Part shown: piece after piece, positions 33,061 through 44,421 of the stretch
Layout: each line of letters starts with the position of its first letter
How positions within the stretch are numbered: position 1 is the first letter of the stretch
Source: Nereocystis luetkeana
Lineage: Eukaryota; Sar; Phaeophyceae; Laminariales; Laminariaceae
Direction of reading: 5' to 3'
NCBI GenBank assembly: GCA_031213475.1
Contig: JARUPZ010000012.1
Coordinates: forward strand, 9,816,727-9,880,726
Length of the DNA: 64,000 nt
The notes under the pieces: model-generated
Databases searched by the model: none
Told to the model about the DNA's origin: nothing
What the model saw: the letters and a program-made list of their open reading frames with translations, nothing else
Made by a program: the position numbers and the translations under genes

Positions 33061-34655
33061 TACAAGCCTATGTAAAATATCCTGATGAGTGTGGTCGCAG
33101 CACTGGATTTCCGAGTTCTCTCTGCGTTTCGAGGTCCTTTCTCAACGCGAAGTGGGCCCATCTGTTAGCTTCTTCAGCAATCGTGTCCGCCCTCCCCGAC
33201 CTCGCGCAGTGAGGGCCAGCCTGGTGGGCTGCTTGAGGGCTCGTGCGGCCGACCTGAGCGCAGACGTATGCCAAACCGTGAAGAGGTCGACATACATGCC
33301 CAATTTTTGCCGTCGTTTCAAAAAATAAAATGCCATCATCTGGCCAAGTGGCGAAACGGGTGCCGGCGGGCTCAATACATGCATATCCTTTAGCCGCGGA
33401 GCCGCTGGCGGGCATAAGACACTGCTACTTACGCCTGACACTAGCATCAGCGTGACAGATCATTCGCCCTGGTTGTATGTGGATATCATGTCGCACGTGG
33501 GCTCACCAGCCTCGTTGACGGTGGAAGCAAGGAAGCCTTAATTACTTGCGCTATTTTGTGTCGAACCATCGAGAGCGTTGAGGTCCCATCATGGTGCGCT
33601 CGATTGCTTTAGAACGGGAAGGTGGTCAATACCGAACACCAACAAGGTGTTTTCGGAAGGGTTTGGTCGAGACCCTCTGAAAAAAAATGTGTTCGACTTT
33701 AGCACCCTTGTCGATGTCGACAAAAAAACAAGCGCTGGGAAACGATCGCACCCTGCGCGAATTCAACGCTCTTTATTAGGTTATGTTCTTTGCAGAACGT
33801 CCCGAATAATAGCAGCCGGAAAAAGATACAGAGTATAAAACATATCTGGTTACTATCGTTTGTTCCCGCGGTAGATCCCCCCCCTTGTATGATATGTTAT
33901 GTTTTCTATACGCGTGCTGCAAATTATCAATGGCTATACACAGCGCGTATCATACCTGGTAGTACTGCACGTACATGCATGCGTTGTTAGATATCGGTTG
34001 TCGTTGGTGCAATTTAAAAAAATCATACTACCTCATCATGATGAGCATTGCATAGTAGTGTGGAACGGGCGTGAAGGTGCCGAGCTTTTGCGGGTCTAAT
34101 ACACTTCTCCCCTTACGCCGGCCCCGCGAGCCCTCAAACAAGCCACCCGGCAGGCCGTTTCCGCGTGAAATCGAGCCGAGTGGACGCTGTAGTGGGATAG
34201 CCAAACGAAAATGCCAAAACTCATACCCAGAGAAGGTTTCGAAGAACGAAGAGAACTCGGGCTTCCAGTCCTTCGACGGTACGGTTCTAGATATCCTACT
34301 CACAACGAGGTTTCAAAGAAGCCTCTTCTTAGTGGGTCGCACGTAAGCTCAGGAGTACAGACACGAATTCCACCACAAATGGTTTGTCACAGAGACCTAC
34401 GAGTCTGCTGATGGTCGAGTTATTTTAGTGTCTCCGTACGTATGTATGATGCAGCTTAGGATTTAAGAACAGAACGTAATGAGAAGGAAGGAGCAAACAC
34501 AGCAAATAGAGTAGACAAGCCGAAAGTTGGCACGGAAGGGAGGTAGCACTTGGTGCATGGGTTTCCTTTTGTTTCCGAGGTTTTCTTCTTTCGGGAAAGT
34601 TATGAGTGATCCATGTTGAAGATCATGCTGCATATTGTCGGATGGCAAAATAAAT
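33061..34655. other. Intergenic; GC-rich open patches
   Basis: At 33,068-33,447 two minus frames are open together in a GC-rich stretch, and at 34,030-34,350 both strands are open. Neither shows a domain. No gene is supported. Confidence 0.4.
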
Positions 34656-34659
34656 AATA

Positions 34660-34661
<2 letters not shown>

Positions 34662-34690
<29 letters not shown>

Positions 34691-34772
34691 TGTATGTATG
34701 TATGTATGTATGCATGTATGTATGTATGTATGTATGTATGTATGTATGTATGCATGTATGTATGTATGTATA
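34662..34772 (+). repeat. (ATGT)n microsatellite
   Basis: About 27 units of ATGT, interrupted at three or so positions by C (TGCATG). Translates as MYVC repeats, which explains the open frame 34635-34856. Confidence 0.95.
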
Positions 34773-35032
34773 TCTGTACGACAAATGTTATTTATTTATT
34801 TTTCGTCGTCACTTTTACTTTCCAGCTTAACTCGTAGAAGGTTTCACTCTCAGTGATCTTCTGGACAAGCTGTGGTCACAGGTGTCTTCCTTTCTCGTGC
34901 TTTCATTTCATCGCGCATAGGGTTCAGCGTTCCCCGTGCTCGTCGATTTTCATCGAATGTACGTTACGAACTCACGCTCTCGCGCTTTCCGCTATTATTC
35001 AACTTTTATGCTAGAAAACGTTCTTGCGAGTA

Positions 35033-35106
35033 TGCACCCGGTGAGACTCGAACCCCTGAAATTGATCTTAATAGGCACGCGGACCACCCACCAAGCCATC
35101 GGGAAC
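35033..35106 (-). ncRNA. tRNA-like SINE head or tRNA pseudogene, copy 2
   Basis: On the minus strand this 74-nt segment starts GTTCCCG, which pairs at six of seven positions with CGGGTGC before a terminal A. It has GGCTTGGTGGG as an A-box and GGGTTCGAGTCTC as a B-box. D, anticodon and T stems pair poorly, so it is tRNA-derived rather than a functional tRNA. The related unit at 12,033-12,112, same strand, supports a SINE family. Confidence 0.5.
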
Positions 35107-35576
35107 GCCGTGAAAGGATGAAATGCACACCCCATCGATTGCGATGCGCCTGGGGTCGGAAGAACCTGAAATATAGGGAGGACAAATATCTCGGTGATTT
35201 CGTCTTTTTTAGCGTTCAAGAGCTCGGGGAGGGCGCTCAGCTAGAGAGGCCTGTTTGGATCAGCCTCGGGCCTGGTGATACTCTTAAAACTAAAGTCCGG
35301 GGGAGATTCACCGCTTGATCCATTTTTGCCATTTTTTGAAGCACCCTCCAGCAACGACATACATTTATTTGCTCGCGACAGAGAGCATTTTAGCGAACGT
35401 ATTTTGTTTAAAGGCTACGGTGTTGGTTGTGACCGGCTAGGAACCGGTGGGTGGCTGCGCGGTCGCGTCGCGCGTTGGATGGTGAACAAGTCCGTCGACT
35501 GTCTTGTCATGTTGCTGCACGATGTTTCTCAAACATGAGGAATAAGGGGTTTCAACCAAAAAAAGGCCCATCCATG

Positions 35577-35855
35577 TGTTATGGTACTGCTTTGAATGAG
35601 GCTGAAACCCTGGTAATTACTTGGGTTCAGGTATTAGAATCGTGTCTGTAGTACTTGGGAGGCGTATTATAGATGGGAAAAAAGTTTTTTCCCAGCTAGG
35701 CACGCACTATGCTCTCAGTCTCCCCGTGCACGAAAGGAATACATATGTTCTTCTACATCTAAGGATACAACACGCGTGAGCACCAACGAGTACCGGTTTA
35801 ATAATTACATCTGTCAGGATGCAAAGTGTCACGACCTTGATCTTAAGAAGTGACG
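35577..35855 (+). repeat. 5' LTR
   Basis: Starts TGTTATGGTAC and ends TGACG; same length as the 3' LTR. Shared blocks in order: TTCAGGTATT-G-ATCGT, TGTAGTACTTGGGAGG, CTCAGTCTCCCCG, GCACGAAAGGAA, CACGTGAG/CGCGTGAG, TACCGG-TTAATA, CAAAGT-TC-CGACCTTG. No clear primer-binding site follows. Confidence 0.8.
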
Positions 35856-36715
35856 TATTCGGCTCAGGACGTTTTCGCCTTTCTGCTGGTACGCGTTGTT
35901 TCCAATCGTTCCTGGCCGTTTGGTTCCCTGGAGTAAGTTTGTTCCGCACACTGCACGATAGAGACTCAAGAGGTGAGAGGGTGTGCTTCGCCTCCAGGTG
36001 GCCGATCCACTGAGACCCAGGGCTCCTCGGTCACCCATCCGCCCGTCAATGTGGATCTAGCGCCTTGTACAGCAGACCAACAAGAGGAGCGAGAGTCTCG
36101 GCAGGAGCCCCGAGACGAAGCCCGGGTGCCCCCAAGAAAACAGACCTCCTTCTGTGGCTTCTCGCTCGGCTGAGTGGGTTCTGCCGCCCGAGATAACTGG
36201 ACGTCCCCGCTCCGTGGAGCGCGTCGTCAGCCAGCCCGTGGATTCAGCAGATTTTGCTCTGGACCCCAGCACGTCGGAAAAACCTGGAAGCAACGCTCGC
36301 CACGCCACCCCGCTGCCCTCTTCGCCATTGGGTCTACCTGGTTCTTGGCCAGCCGAGGTTCTGTTTGCGTTTGATTTCTGCCTCGTAGTCCACTGCTGTC
36401 CGACCTTGCTTTTACTCGTAGGATGGTCACAGACGAGCACGCCGCCCGAGTTTTTTTCCTCGCGCCTAGTTCATACGATGACCCACTGAATTTCAGTATT
36501 GAGCCTGCTTTCGTTGCAGTTGTAGACACCAACGAAGATTCTGCCTGGAATTTCAGTGCTGATGCGGAGTTTCAATACTGCTTTTGGAGGGAGCGATGCA
36601 TTCACTAGGCCTTTCAGTGCTGGGGACGTATACAAAAAATACACTTGCTGTTAGTACACGTACAGTGGAGACCAGTCAGACGACAGCCTTCGCATCGCGA
36701 CACTTTCTGTAGTCG

Positions 36716-38160
36716 ATGCTCGCTCTCCCAGCGCTCGCTTACCGCATGACACGCCACACCTTGACCACTGCTACGCAAGTTGCTGAAGTACACGTTGATG
36801 CTGTTACCACCGCTTCTCCTGCGTCCTGTCACCCTGAGGTCCACCCAATCCCGCCCCCCCTCACCCCGGTGCCCCCCCCAGCCCCGGTGTCCTCCGCTGC
36901 CCCGATCGTATTTGCTGGTCTCCGCCCCAGCATATCGCGCGAGGAAGCATCCAGCCCCGTCGGGTCTACGAGCGGGCAGAGGACATACGTCTTCTCATCC
37001 CAGAGCAGGACGCCACGTTCTGATGCACAACCTTGCTTCCCGTCGGGAGCGCGGACACTCCCCCTTCCAGCTCCTGGCGGACGCTACCCATTCCAGATCC
37101 CGCAACTTCTAAGGGTGCCGTGGACTTCGAATCCACCGACTCGGAGGGCGAAATGCTGGCGGCCGCGGAACCTGGCAGTGTGCAAGTTTCCCCCCCCCTG
37201 CTCCCTGGAGCATGGAGCTCCCTCCCCTCGCCGGCCAGGAAAGCTTTTTTCCTGCACAAGATCCCCATTTCGGGTCATGTCGAGGGGATCACGGCGGCAT
37301 GCTCGGTGCTCGACAAGGCCGACATCGTCGTGGTCAAGCGTGCCTTGACCGCCGCCGAAGCCTTCGGGGCCGCCTCAAAGAAGTCCGTGAGACACCGGTC
37401 GCTCGCGCTCACGGCTGCCAAGCAAGTAGCGAGAGCTGCCGCTCGCGCCTCGGCCGCCGCCGCCAGCGCCACCGCCAGCGCCTCGGACACTACCGCCAGC
37501 GCCTCGAAGGCTGCTACCAGTGCCTGCGAGGAAGCAGTGATTTCCACCTTCCACGCCCGGGAAGCCACCCCCGGCGCCAGGGAAGCTCTGCGGGCTGCCC
37601 AGGCGGAAAACAACGCCACGACCCGTCGGTTTGCGGAGGCTGGAGGGCCATCAAAGGGTTTACCCCTCGTTCCGATCGCGACCACTTCAGCCCCACTTCC
37701 AGCCCCCGGGAAGGGCGCTCCGCACCAGCACCTCACCAGCGAGGTCGTAGTCGACGCGTGGACCCGGAGGCCCGGGGACACGAACGTTTCGCAGGGGGGT
37801 ATCGCCTGCATGGTGGCCGAGCCAAACCCGTGCTCCCCTCCTGAGGCGGCGACAGTGGTGGCGTCCACCGCCCGCAGACTCTCATGAGAAATGCCCGACG
37901 AAGCCCTCTTAGCCAATGATGCCTGCAGCCAGATGGCTGACGGCTCCTGGGAAGCGCAGCAGCGCAGCACGTATACTAAGGCTTTAGTGGTCAGCCTTCG
38001 GAAGGCGCACGGCGTTTCCTCCACAACCGTCTCCTGGCCTGACCCTCAAGCCTACATCGCCCACCGCAAGTGTCTGATGCACTCCACCCACCAGAGGCAC
38101 CGGCTCCCAGACATAGGAAAGGGCTCTGGGCTGGACTACGCCACCTTAGATCGCCCCTAG
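36716..38160 (+). pseudogene. Gag-leader region: Pro-rich then Ala-rich open frames
   Basis: Two overlapping frames are open for 210 and 284 codons (36716-37348 and 37033-37887), followed after a TGA by a further open stretch to 38,160. The first is Pro/Ser/Thr-rich. The second contains an Ala-dominated, probably helical tract (about 37,330-37,620: repeated AAARASAAAASATASAS-like and KAATSACEEAV segments). By position these belong to the N-terminal part of the element's Gag or an upstream ORF. I find no match in the other Gag copy (51.4 kb), which starts further in. Confidence 0.5.
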
Positions 38161-38819
38161 GACCACCGGCTCCACCGGCATCCGAGAGTTAGCTATAGCT
38201 CTGCGGCCCGGGGCAGTTCCCACCGCTGCGCCGGCGACCGGGACCACTGGCGCCCGACAGTTGGAGGGGACTCGGCCGGCTATGACGGCAGGTCCCGTCG
38301 CGGCCCAGGTGCAGAGAAAGGCAGTGGTGAGTCTCGCCAAAACGGGGCTGGAAGCCGGGGAAGCCGAGGCAAGAGGAATGAGAGCTCGAGTGACGGCAAA
38401 ACAGGAGAAACCGCTCACGGGGAGACGCTTCAAGATCCAGCTCCTCCAGCTATTCCACGTGCAGCAGCAGAAGAGTCCCCGTCCCCGATATCACGCGCAT
38501 CACCAGCAAGAGGCAAGTGGTGTCCTCGCTAACTGATGTTGCTTCTTCCGCCGCGCTTCTTGACCGCCTGACCATGTTCGATGACCACGACTTGCTGGTG
38601 TCATCTAACCTTGCTCACGACCAAACATCGGCGACGAACATCGGCGACCGACTCTGCCGCCACAACCACCGTGAAAAGAAGATCGCCGACGTTAAACTTG
38701 CAAACAAACACCTGGGACTCAAATACATCTCCCGCATCTCTGTCCTCCTTTTCCCTCTCCGATTAACCCTGTCGATGCCGGGCAACAGCTCCCTTGTTTG
38801 GCCAAGGCCTCCCCTTCTG

Positions 38820-39745
38820 ATATTATCATGATATGCAACGATGACAGCCATGAAGGCTATATTCCTATCAATTGGACCCCGGAGTACCCTCTCCGGGAAT
38901 CCTTTTGCGCGTGCCATCACACGCGACAAGCCCACGACCACCCCCCTAACTACCTTGATCGATGATTATTTTGGGCAGGTGTCGCGCGCCCTCATAGGCG
39001 GACCCACGGGGCCAGAGGCGTTCACCCTCCTCCTGAGGTTGCTGAGCAGCCCCTTCAACCACACCGACACGGGGGCCAGCTACACCAGGTTGTATAATTC
39101 TGGCATGTCTAACGGGGGACTCCCTTTTGCGATTTTAGCCGGGCATTTCGAGGGGTGGTGTCGGCAGCGACGAGGACTGAGCATGTTTTGTTTTGGGGGC
39201 GGTTCGGATAGCAGTTAACGAGCAGTACCCCAGTTGGATGCCCAGTCGGGTTTGGCTTGGCTACGGTATGGAGGTCGTTCGGCATTCGGACGCCATGTGG
39301 TTGGCGTCTGAGACTCTCGCGAAAAATAAGACACCTGCCATCAACGTCGAAAAATATGTTTCTTTGTCTGCTGCTTCAAACGGTGCGCAGTCATCCGTCC
39401 CGTCGGGCCCCCGGCTCGCCAGGTATGGTTGCGGCCAGGGTCGGGTTGCCTTTCCAGTCGCCTTCATGGTGGATGGGATCGCGCAATACTCTGCTTGTGA
39501 TGAAAGTCAACAAACCCACCCTTGACTGCCTCGATCCGTGACTTGACACTTCGTCCGACTGATGGCTCCCAGACGTACACCACTACGCTGAAGTTCACGT
39601 TGTTTGCTTTTCCATCCAGACCGATGACCCTCCCCTTCCGAGCGGTCTACTTTCATCGTCCGCTCGTGCCGCCGTACTCAGCAAAGACGGATACCACTGC
39701 CTGAACCGCCACGAAGACACACACTCCTTCAGCCAGTGTAGACAT
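38820..39745 (+). pseudogene. Gag core and zinc knuckle
   Basis: The capsid-like part (FARAITRDKPTTTPLTTLID ... TGPEAFTLLLRLLSS, 38,900-39,060; then VEVVR-AVNEQY ... DAMWLASETLAKNKTPAIN, 39,195-39,350) aligns block by block with 51.7-52.18 kb. The nucleic-acid-binding knuckle at 39,698-39,739 reads CLNRHEDTHSFSQC, where the copy at 52.5 kb has the canonical C-x2-C-x4-H-x4-C; the second Cys is Arg here. Gag would package element RNA. At least three frame changes make it non-functional. Confidence 0.75.
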
Positions 39746-40389
39746 CCCTTTCAAAACCTTAGCGGCTTTCGGAACCCCGACCTCGGAACGCTCGGCGACG
39801 ACGACGAGGCGTTCCGCCGTTGGCAAGAACGCATGATCGGACACCGCCACGAGAACCAATCCTAACGACCGCAAGGACAGCGCAACCAGAATAATTAAAG
39901 CATCGTTTCGGCCACTCGCGATCGCAGCACCAGGGCCAGCAGAACCTACAAGGTGACGGCTGCAGCACACACACGCGGAACGAGGGCGCAAGCAGTCTAA
40001 CTCTGGCCATCACGGTGGTGATTCAGCCACCTCTGCCTCTTTCACCCCAGCTCCCGCCTCGAAGATTCGTTACGGTGCTTCGCATACCTCGGGCGGAAAC
40101 CCGAACGAACGTCAGCCAGGCATCGTCCGCGCCGATAACTGGCATGTCGACGGCGGCTCGCCCTCTCCTCCCCATCCACCGCCAGCAATGCAGGGGGAAA
40201 AAACATTGATTTCACAAGATGCTCGTGTCCCAGGTCCGCCCAGCGTTCAGCGCCGACCTGTCCCGATCTCGCACCGCGCTTTGCTCTGTACGTCGAACTG
40301 GCGCAGCGAGCCAGCCTGACTTGCTTCACCGGAGAACCCCCGGGCGTCTCCTCCGGCGTTGGGAGCCCGTGCCTCAAATGCCGCTCCCC

Positions 40390-41019
40390 TCAACCTGGAG
40401 ACGAGAAGAGGTACGCCAAACGCCGCTCTTCCGAACCACGTACCGCGCAGCACCACGAGTGTCGCCCGTCGCGTCGTTTGTTTCTGCGAAGGTGTCCCTC
40501 TCCTTCACCTACCGGCCATTCGGTGGCGGTCGGCTTGAGATGCGGTAAGGCCAACGCCAAAACCCCTAGATCTCGGTTGAAGCTCGACTCGTGCCCTCGC
40601 AATAACGGTGGCCGCTCTACCTTTTTCCCCATCTGGGAGGAGTCGACAAGAATAGGTACCGTGTGCCCCTTCCCCGCCAGGTCTACAGGACGGAAGCCCT
40701 CTCCGGTGGACACTTTGTTGCCCCTCACCCGAGCACCGTTCTTGAAGTCGTCTACAGGGTCTGCATACCCTCTTTCGTCTTCGCGCACGGCAATCCACAT
40801 GCGCAGCGCTCCTTCGGATCCAGTGGAACAGGAGAACCCTGACACTCCCCGTCGAGCCAGTGGTGACTCCACGTCCTCCGGTCGGATCAACTGGACATCA
40901 TACCCGTTAATAACAGGTGAATCACTGCTCGGATCAACCTGAACGGGCTCAGAGCCCCCTGCCCCCTTTGACCTAGGTCCGAGACCATCGGGCGCAGTAA
41001 GAGAGCGATTTGTTGTCAA
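40390..41019 (-). CDS. Antisense open frame inside the retroelement (209 codons)
   Basis: An uninterrupted minus-strand frame from ATG to stop lies between the Gag knuckle and the NADAR domain. Its translation is balanced in charged and hydrophobic residues (for example LRMWIAVREDERGYADPVDD and GFRPVDLAGKGHTVPILVDS), more protein-like than the Ser/Thr/Arg/Pro-rich plus frame over the same bases (154 codons). The second Gag copy loses similarity with this element just before this position. I recognise no family. In GC-rich DNA long chance frames occur on both strands, so this is a candidate only; the alternative is that the sense strand encodes a Gag-NADAR linker. Confidence 0.3.
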   Translation of the reverse strand: MTTNRSLTAPDGLGPRSKGAGGSEPVQVDPSSDSPVINGYDVQLIRPEDVESPLARRGVSGFSCSTGSEGALRMWIAVREDERGYADPVDDFKNGARVRGNKVSTGEGFRPVDLAGKGHTVPILVDSSQMGKKVERPPLLRGHESSFNRDLGVLALALPHLKPTATEWPVGEGEGHLRRNKRRDGRHSWCCAVRGSEERRLAYLFSSPG

Positions 41020-41200
41020 ACGGGAAATAGTGGTACAGAGCGAGTATACATGGAACCGGCCTCGCCTGGTGCATCAGGGGCTCAGTGTTCTCAGAGAAGC
41101 ACAGTCCCCCCACACACACCACACGTGTGGTCACCGTCGACTCGACACCGTCGGTCTTTGACCCTACCCTCGAGTATTCAACGGAGTGGATGGTACTGTT

Positions 41201-41690
41201 CTGGAAGCCCACCCCTATTTGTCGCAGTTGTCCCCCACGTCTTTAGTCGCTGACGATATGTCATATTCCTGCGGGGAACAGTATATGATGGCTGAAACGG
41301 CTTTCAGGACCACGGCGCAGCGGAGCGGATTATGGCCTCGCCAGACCCACGCGAGTACTAACGCCTTGGTCGAGGCGTGCATAACTTCGACTGCGGTAGC
41401 TAGGGTCGCGTTCGCGGGAAAATGTTGTCCTTGCTGGTACGTTAGCACAATGCACACATAACCCGCCCATGACGCAAAACCTATTGAGCACTGGTACCAA
41501 ACCATTTGTCTGAAGCCAACCCTTTTGACCCCGTGTGGGACGTCGGTCTTCGGGCAGACGACCCCGAGGCCCAAGACCCCTCCCGGTGGCGTGGGAAACA
41601 TTTGCTCGGGAAACCTCTGTCCGCTGTTCTCGATACCCTTCGCGCAATTGAGGACGGGTTGGCACACCCCGCCTCCTCTCATCGAATTTG
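41201..41690 (+). pseudogene. NADAR (YbiA-like) domain between Gag and protease
   Basis: Motifs in family order: SPTSLVADDMSYSCGEQYMM followed by AE (41,225-41,297); then a frameshift to DHGAAERIMASPDPREY, RLGRGVHNFD (41,305-41,395); MTQNLLSTGTKPF (41,470-41,509); SEANPFDPVWDVGLRADDPE (41,511-41,570), where the family has E-A-x-P-x-D-x-VWGIGL; then PSRWRGKHLLGKPLSAV. NADAR enzymes cleave N-glycosidic bonds, and some reverse guanine ADP-ribosylation. Several frameshifts and stops (for example at 41,360 and 41,400) show decay. The same NADAR-then-protease order occurs on the minus strand at 1.1-2.4 kb, so the domain belongs to this retroelement lineage and is not a chance insertion. Confidence 0.85.
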
Positions 41691-41879
41691 ACTCCCACCA
41701 AGCCCAACACAATTTATGATATTTCGCCAGTGCTGCCCTGCCCTTTTGTCGTGGCCCACGCATGCCCAGGTCCTCCCTTGGAGTTTCCGGCCTGCTATTC
41801 TGACGCGCCTTCCTGATCACAGTCTCGATGGTTTGGCTGTCGCATCTAGTATCGACCCCTCCCTCGCGCTGTCAGAACA

Positions 41880-42600
41880 CGGCCCTGCCTCGTCCGGGGC
41901 ACCATCACCCTCGATGACGCCTCCTTTTGCCATCAAAATCGCGATTCACGGCGGACCTGCCGTTGTCGCGCGTTTCGGTTGCGTGGCGCTCCTGGAAATT
42001 GGCTCCACACAGACTTGCATTCGACGAGATGTTTTGGATCGCATGTTGTCGGTCGGAGCGGCATCCATCGTGTGCGAGAAAGAAATGCACCCCTCGTTCT
42101 TGTGGAGGCTTTGGCGGATCGACCCCTCTGAAACCTTCGACGAGTGCACACCTGGGCGTCCACTGTTTTCGAGAGGATGAGCCTACGTGCTCCCTCGCGG
42201 TTCGGACCTGCGTTGTTCCCCCCCAGTGATGCAGCATGCAATACTACTGGGACGTGACAGCTGGATGCGTTTGAAGATTGATGACCTTTTTGCCCCTTTG
42301 GGGAGATTCGACGCTCGTCTTTCTGCTTCCGCCGCCACCGTCGATTGCCGTTATGGCTTGGGTTTTGTTTTACCCACCGCCAACCCCGCGTTCGCTTCGG
42401 TTTTGGTTGTACCCTCAAGGGGGGACGAAGGCTCTGCAGAAGCCCCCGCTGTAGAGACGAGTGTCGCCCAGTACGCTCCTCTCCCGACAAGCACTTTACA
42501 GGGAGACGATTCCGCCGTGATCACTGGCTCGGCCGCGTCTTTTCTTTCGACTCCTGACAACCCTGCACTTCGAAATATCTTGCCGCCTTCAGCCCGCATC
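41880..42600 (+). pseudogene. Aspartic protease region
   Basis: TITLDDASF, then after a frameshift FGCVALLEIGSTQTCIRRDV (active-site region; the family's D-T/S-G appears as E-I-G), and AILLGRDSWMRLK (42,240-42,275), followed by a Pro/Ala/Ser-rich linker to the stop at 42,619-42,621. A retroviral-type protease would process the polyprotein. The altered catalytic motif and shifts argue against activity. Confidence 0.6.
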
Positions 42601-43005
42601 TCCACTCAGACGCGGCGATGAACAGCCGCTGCCGCTAGCACCGCGCCGCCCGCTGTTGATTATGCGGGCACGACGGGGCCCTAAGACTATCCGTTCGGCG
42701 TGCTATCTCCCCACCGCGAGCCCCACGGCCACGACGGCCCGCAATCGTCGCCAATTCCTCTGTTTCCACTTCCGCCGCCAACTGACGCACCGGCCGTCAC
42801 CACGACCAACTTGGACGCCCTCGGCGCAGCTGCCGAACTTCAGTTTGGTGATTCCGCAGGGTGCTATTCCCATGCCGGCTGGGCTCGAGAACAATGGGCC
42901 GAGCCCGCGCGCAAACGCCGTAAAGCACTACATAGCCCTTAGCCGGCCGCAAGCTTTGCCCGCCAACTTCGGTCGTGTTTCCTTTCCCACCAGCGCTCTC
43001 TCTGT

Positions 43006-44170
43006 TTGGGGGTTCAAGTGCTGGCTAACAAAGGCCACTTGCACACCACCGACGCGGACATCATCTTATTCGTCCGACAGCCGTTCCCCCCCGTTGCGTC
43101 GGGTACGCAACGCTCAGTGGGCCCTACGGTCCCTACGGTCGTTTTAATGAACGACGCGCCTATTCGTATTTTAGCTCATCCGCCCCTGGGTCATGCAGGC
43201 TCTTCATTCGACAGCTTCCTACCACCTGGAAACCGCGCGCACCCTGCGTATGCTCGAACGATTATATTGGTGGATCGGTGTGAGCATGGTTACACAACTG
43301 CTTAAAGTGCTAAGCACTGAAAACGTCGCGGCAGACGGTCAGGTGGCCCACCATCCCGTTGCCCTTGCCGGAAAGGCCCGGCATCGCCGTCAGCGTCGAG
43401 CATTCCGACCCTCTCCCGGTGACGCCTCCAATTAGTACCTATGTCTTGCTTTTCTACGATCGTTCCAGCCGCCAAGGCGACATGTTCGCCTTCACAGCGG
43501 CTGAGTTCACCGGTGAGGGAACGTTTAACGCTCTCCTCAACCGGTATATTCCCCTCTGGGGATGCCCGCGCAGCGTCTGCTCTGACAACGGCCTCTGAAA
43601 TTCTTCTCCAAGCTTTCGCACGACGTTTATTAACTTCTCGGGGCTCGGAAATTGTCACCAGCTCCTTCCACCCGAACGACAACGGTGGGGTGGAAAGTGT
43701 AAACCACACGATTGCCCAGATGCCGGCAATGATCGTCAAAGAGCTCCGAAACAACTGGGGTTAACAGCTCCTTCATGTCGAATTCACGTACAACAACTCC
43801 GTCAGCGCCGCCAAGGATTTGGCTACCAACGAAATCCACATGGGTCGGCTGCCACGCCTGCCCCTCACGATTTTCCAGCGTGCTGGAGTTCGCCGACCAC
43901 CACAGTTTGGCCGGCGACCACCTAGCTTGCTGCGATTTGGCGATGGATCGCCAGAAGCGAGCGTACGGTAAATTTCGCCAATACCACACCCTCACTGATG
44001 CTCGCGTGAATCGCCGCCGCTCCGCCCTTTCCGGCGCACTGCGCCCAGTCCCCAAGTTCGTGGTTGACGGCTGGGCGTCGGTGTGCGGTACGGCGGACAC
44101 CATCCGCCAGGCTGCGAAGCCTGACACGGACGCTAAGGTCCTCAAGGTCAAGCTCTCACCCAACTGAACA
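43006..44170 (+). pseudogene. Integrase (zinc-binding and catalytic domains)
   Basis: Zinc-binding part: MQALHSTASYHLETARTLRM, LYWWIG, then NCLKC (43,289-43,303) followed by an in-frame TAA. Catalytic core: SVEHSDPLPVTPP, where the first catalytic Asp appears as Glu; VLLFYDRSSRQGDMFAFTA; RYIPLWGCPRSVCSDNGL (second Asp; then stop); HPNDNGGVESVNHTIAQM (third acid, Glu); VEFAYNNSVSAA-type region near 43,770; and a C-terminal ADTPDGSPFG / YKVLAAGP segment to 44,240. This is the Ty3/gypsy integrase layout. At least four frame changes and several stops are present. Confidence 0.9.
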
Positions 44171-44421
44171 TTCCCCTACAAAGTCCTCGCAGCTGGCCCC
44201 TGTTACTCGGCGGACACCCCGGACGGATCTCCTTTTGGGCAAAGCTCCTGTATTTGGATCTTCCTTCCAATATGCCAGGCGCTGATGCTCACCGACACGT
44301 ATCAGCTCAACGCTGCAAGCCATGTGCCAACTCCCACGACTATGGTGGCGTTTGCCCGCAGGGTTGACGCAATACGTGCTCACAATCTTCTCAAAGAAAT
44401 CCCCCCCGAACCACGTCTCCC

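Noticed and set aside
34635-34856. Cys/Met/Tyr-rich small protein
   Set aside because: Entirely explained by the ATGT microsatellite.
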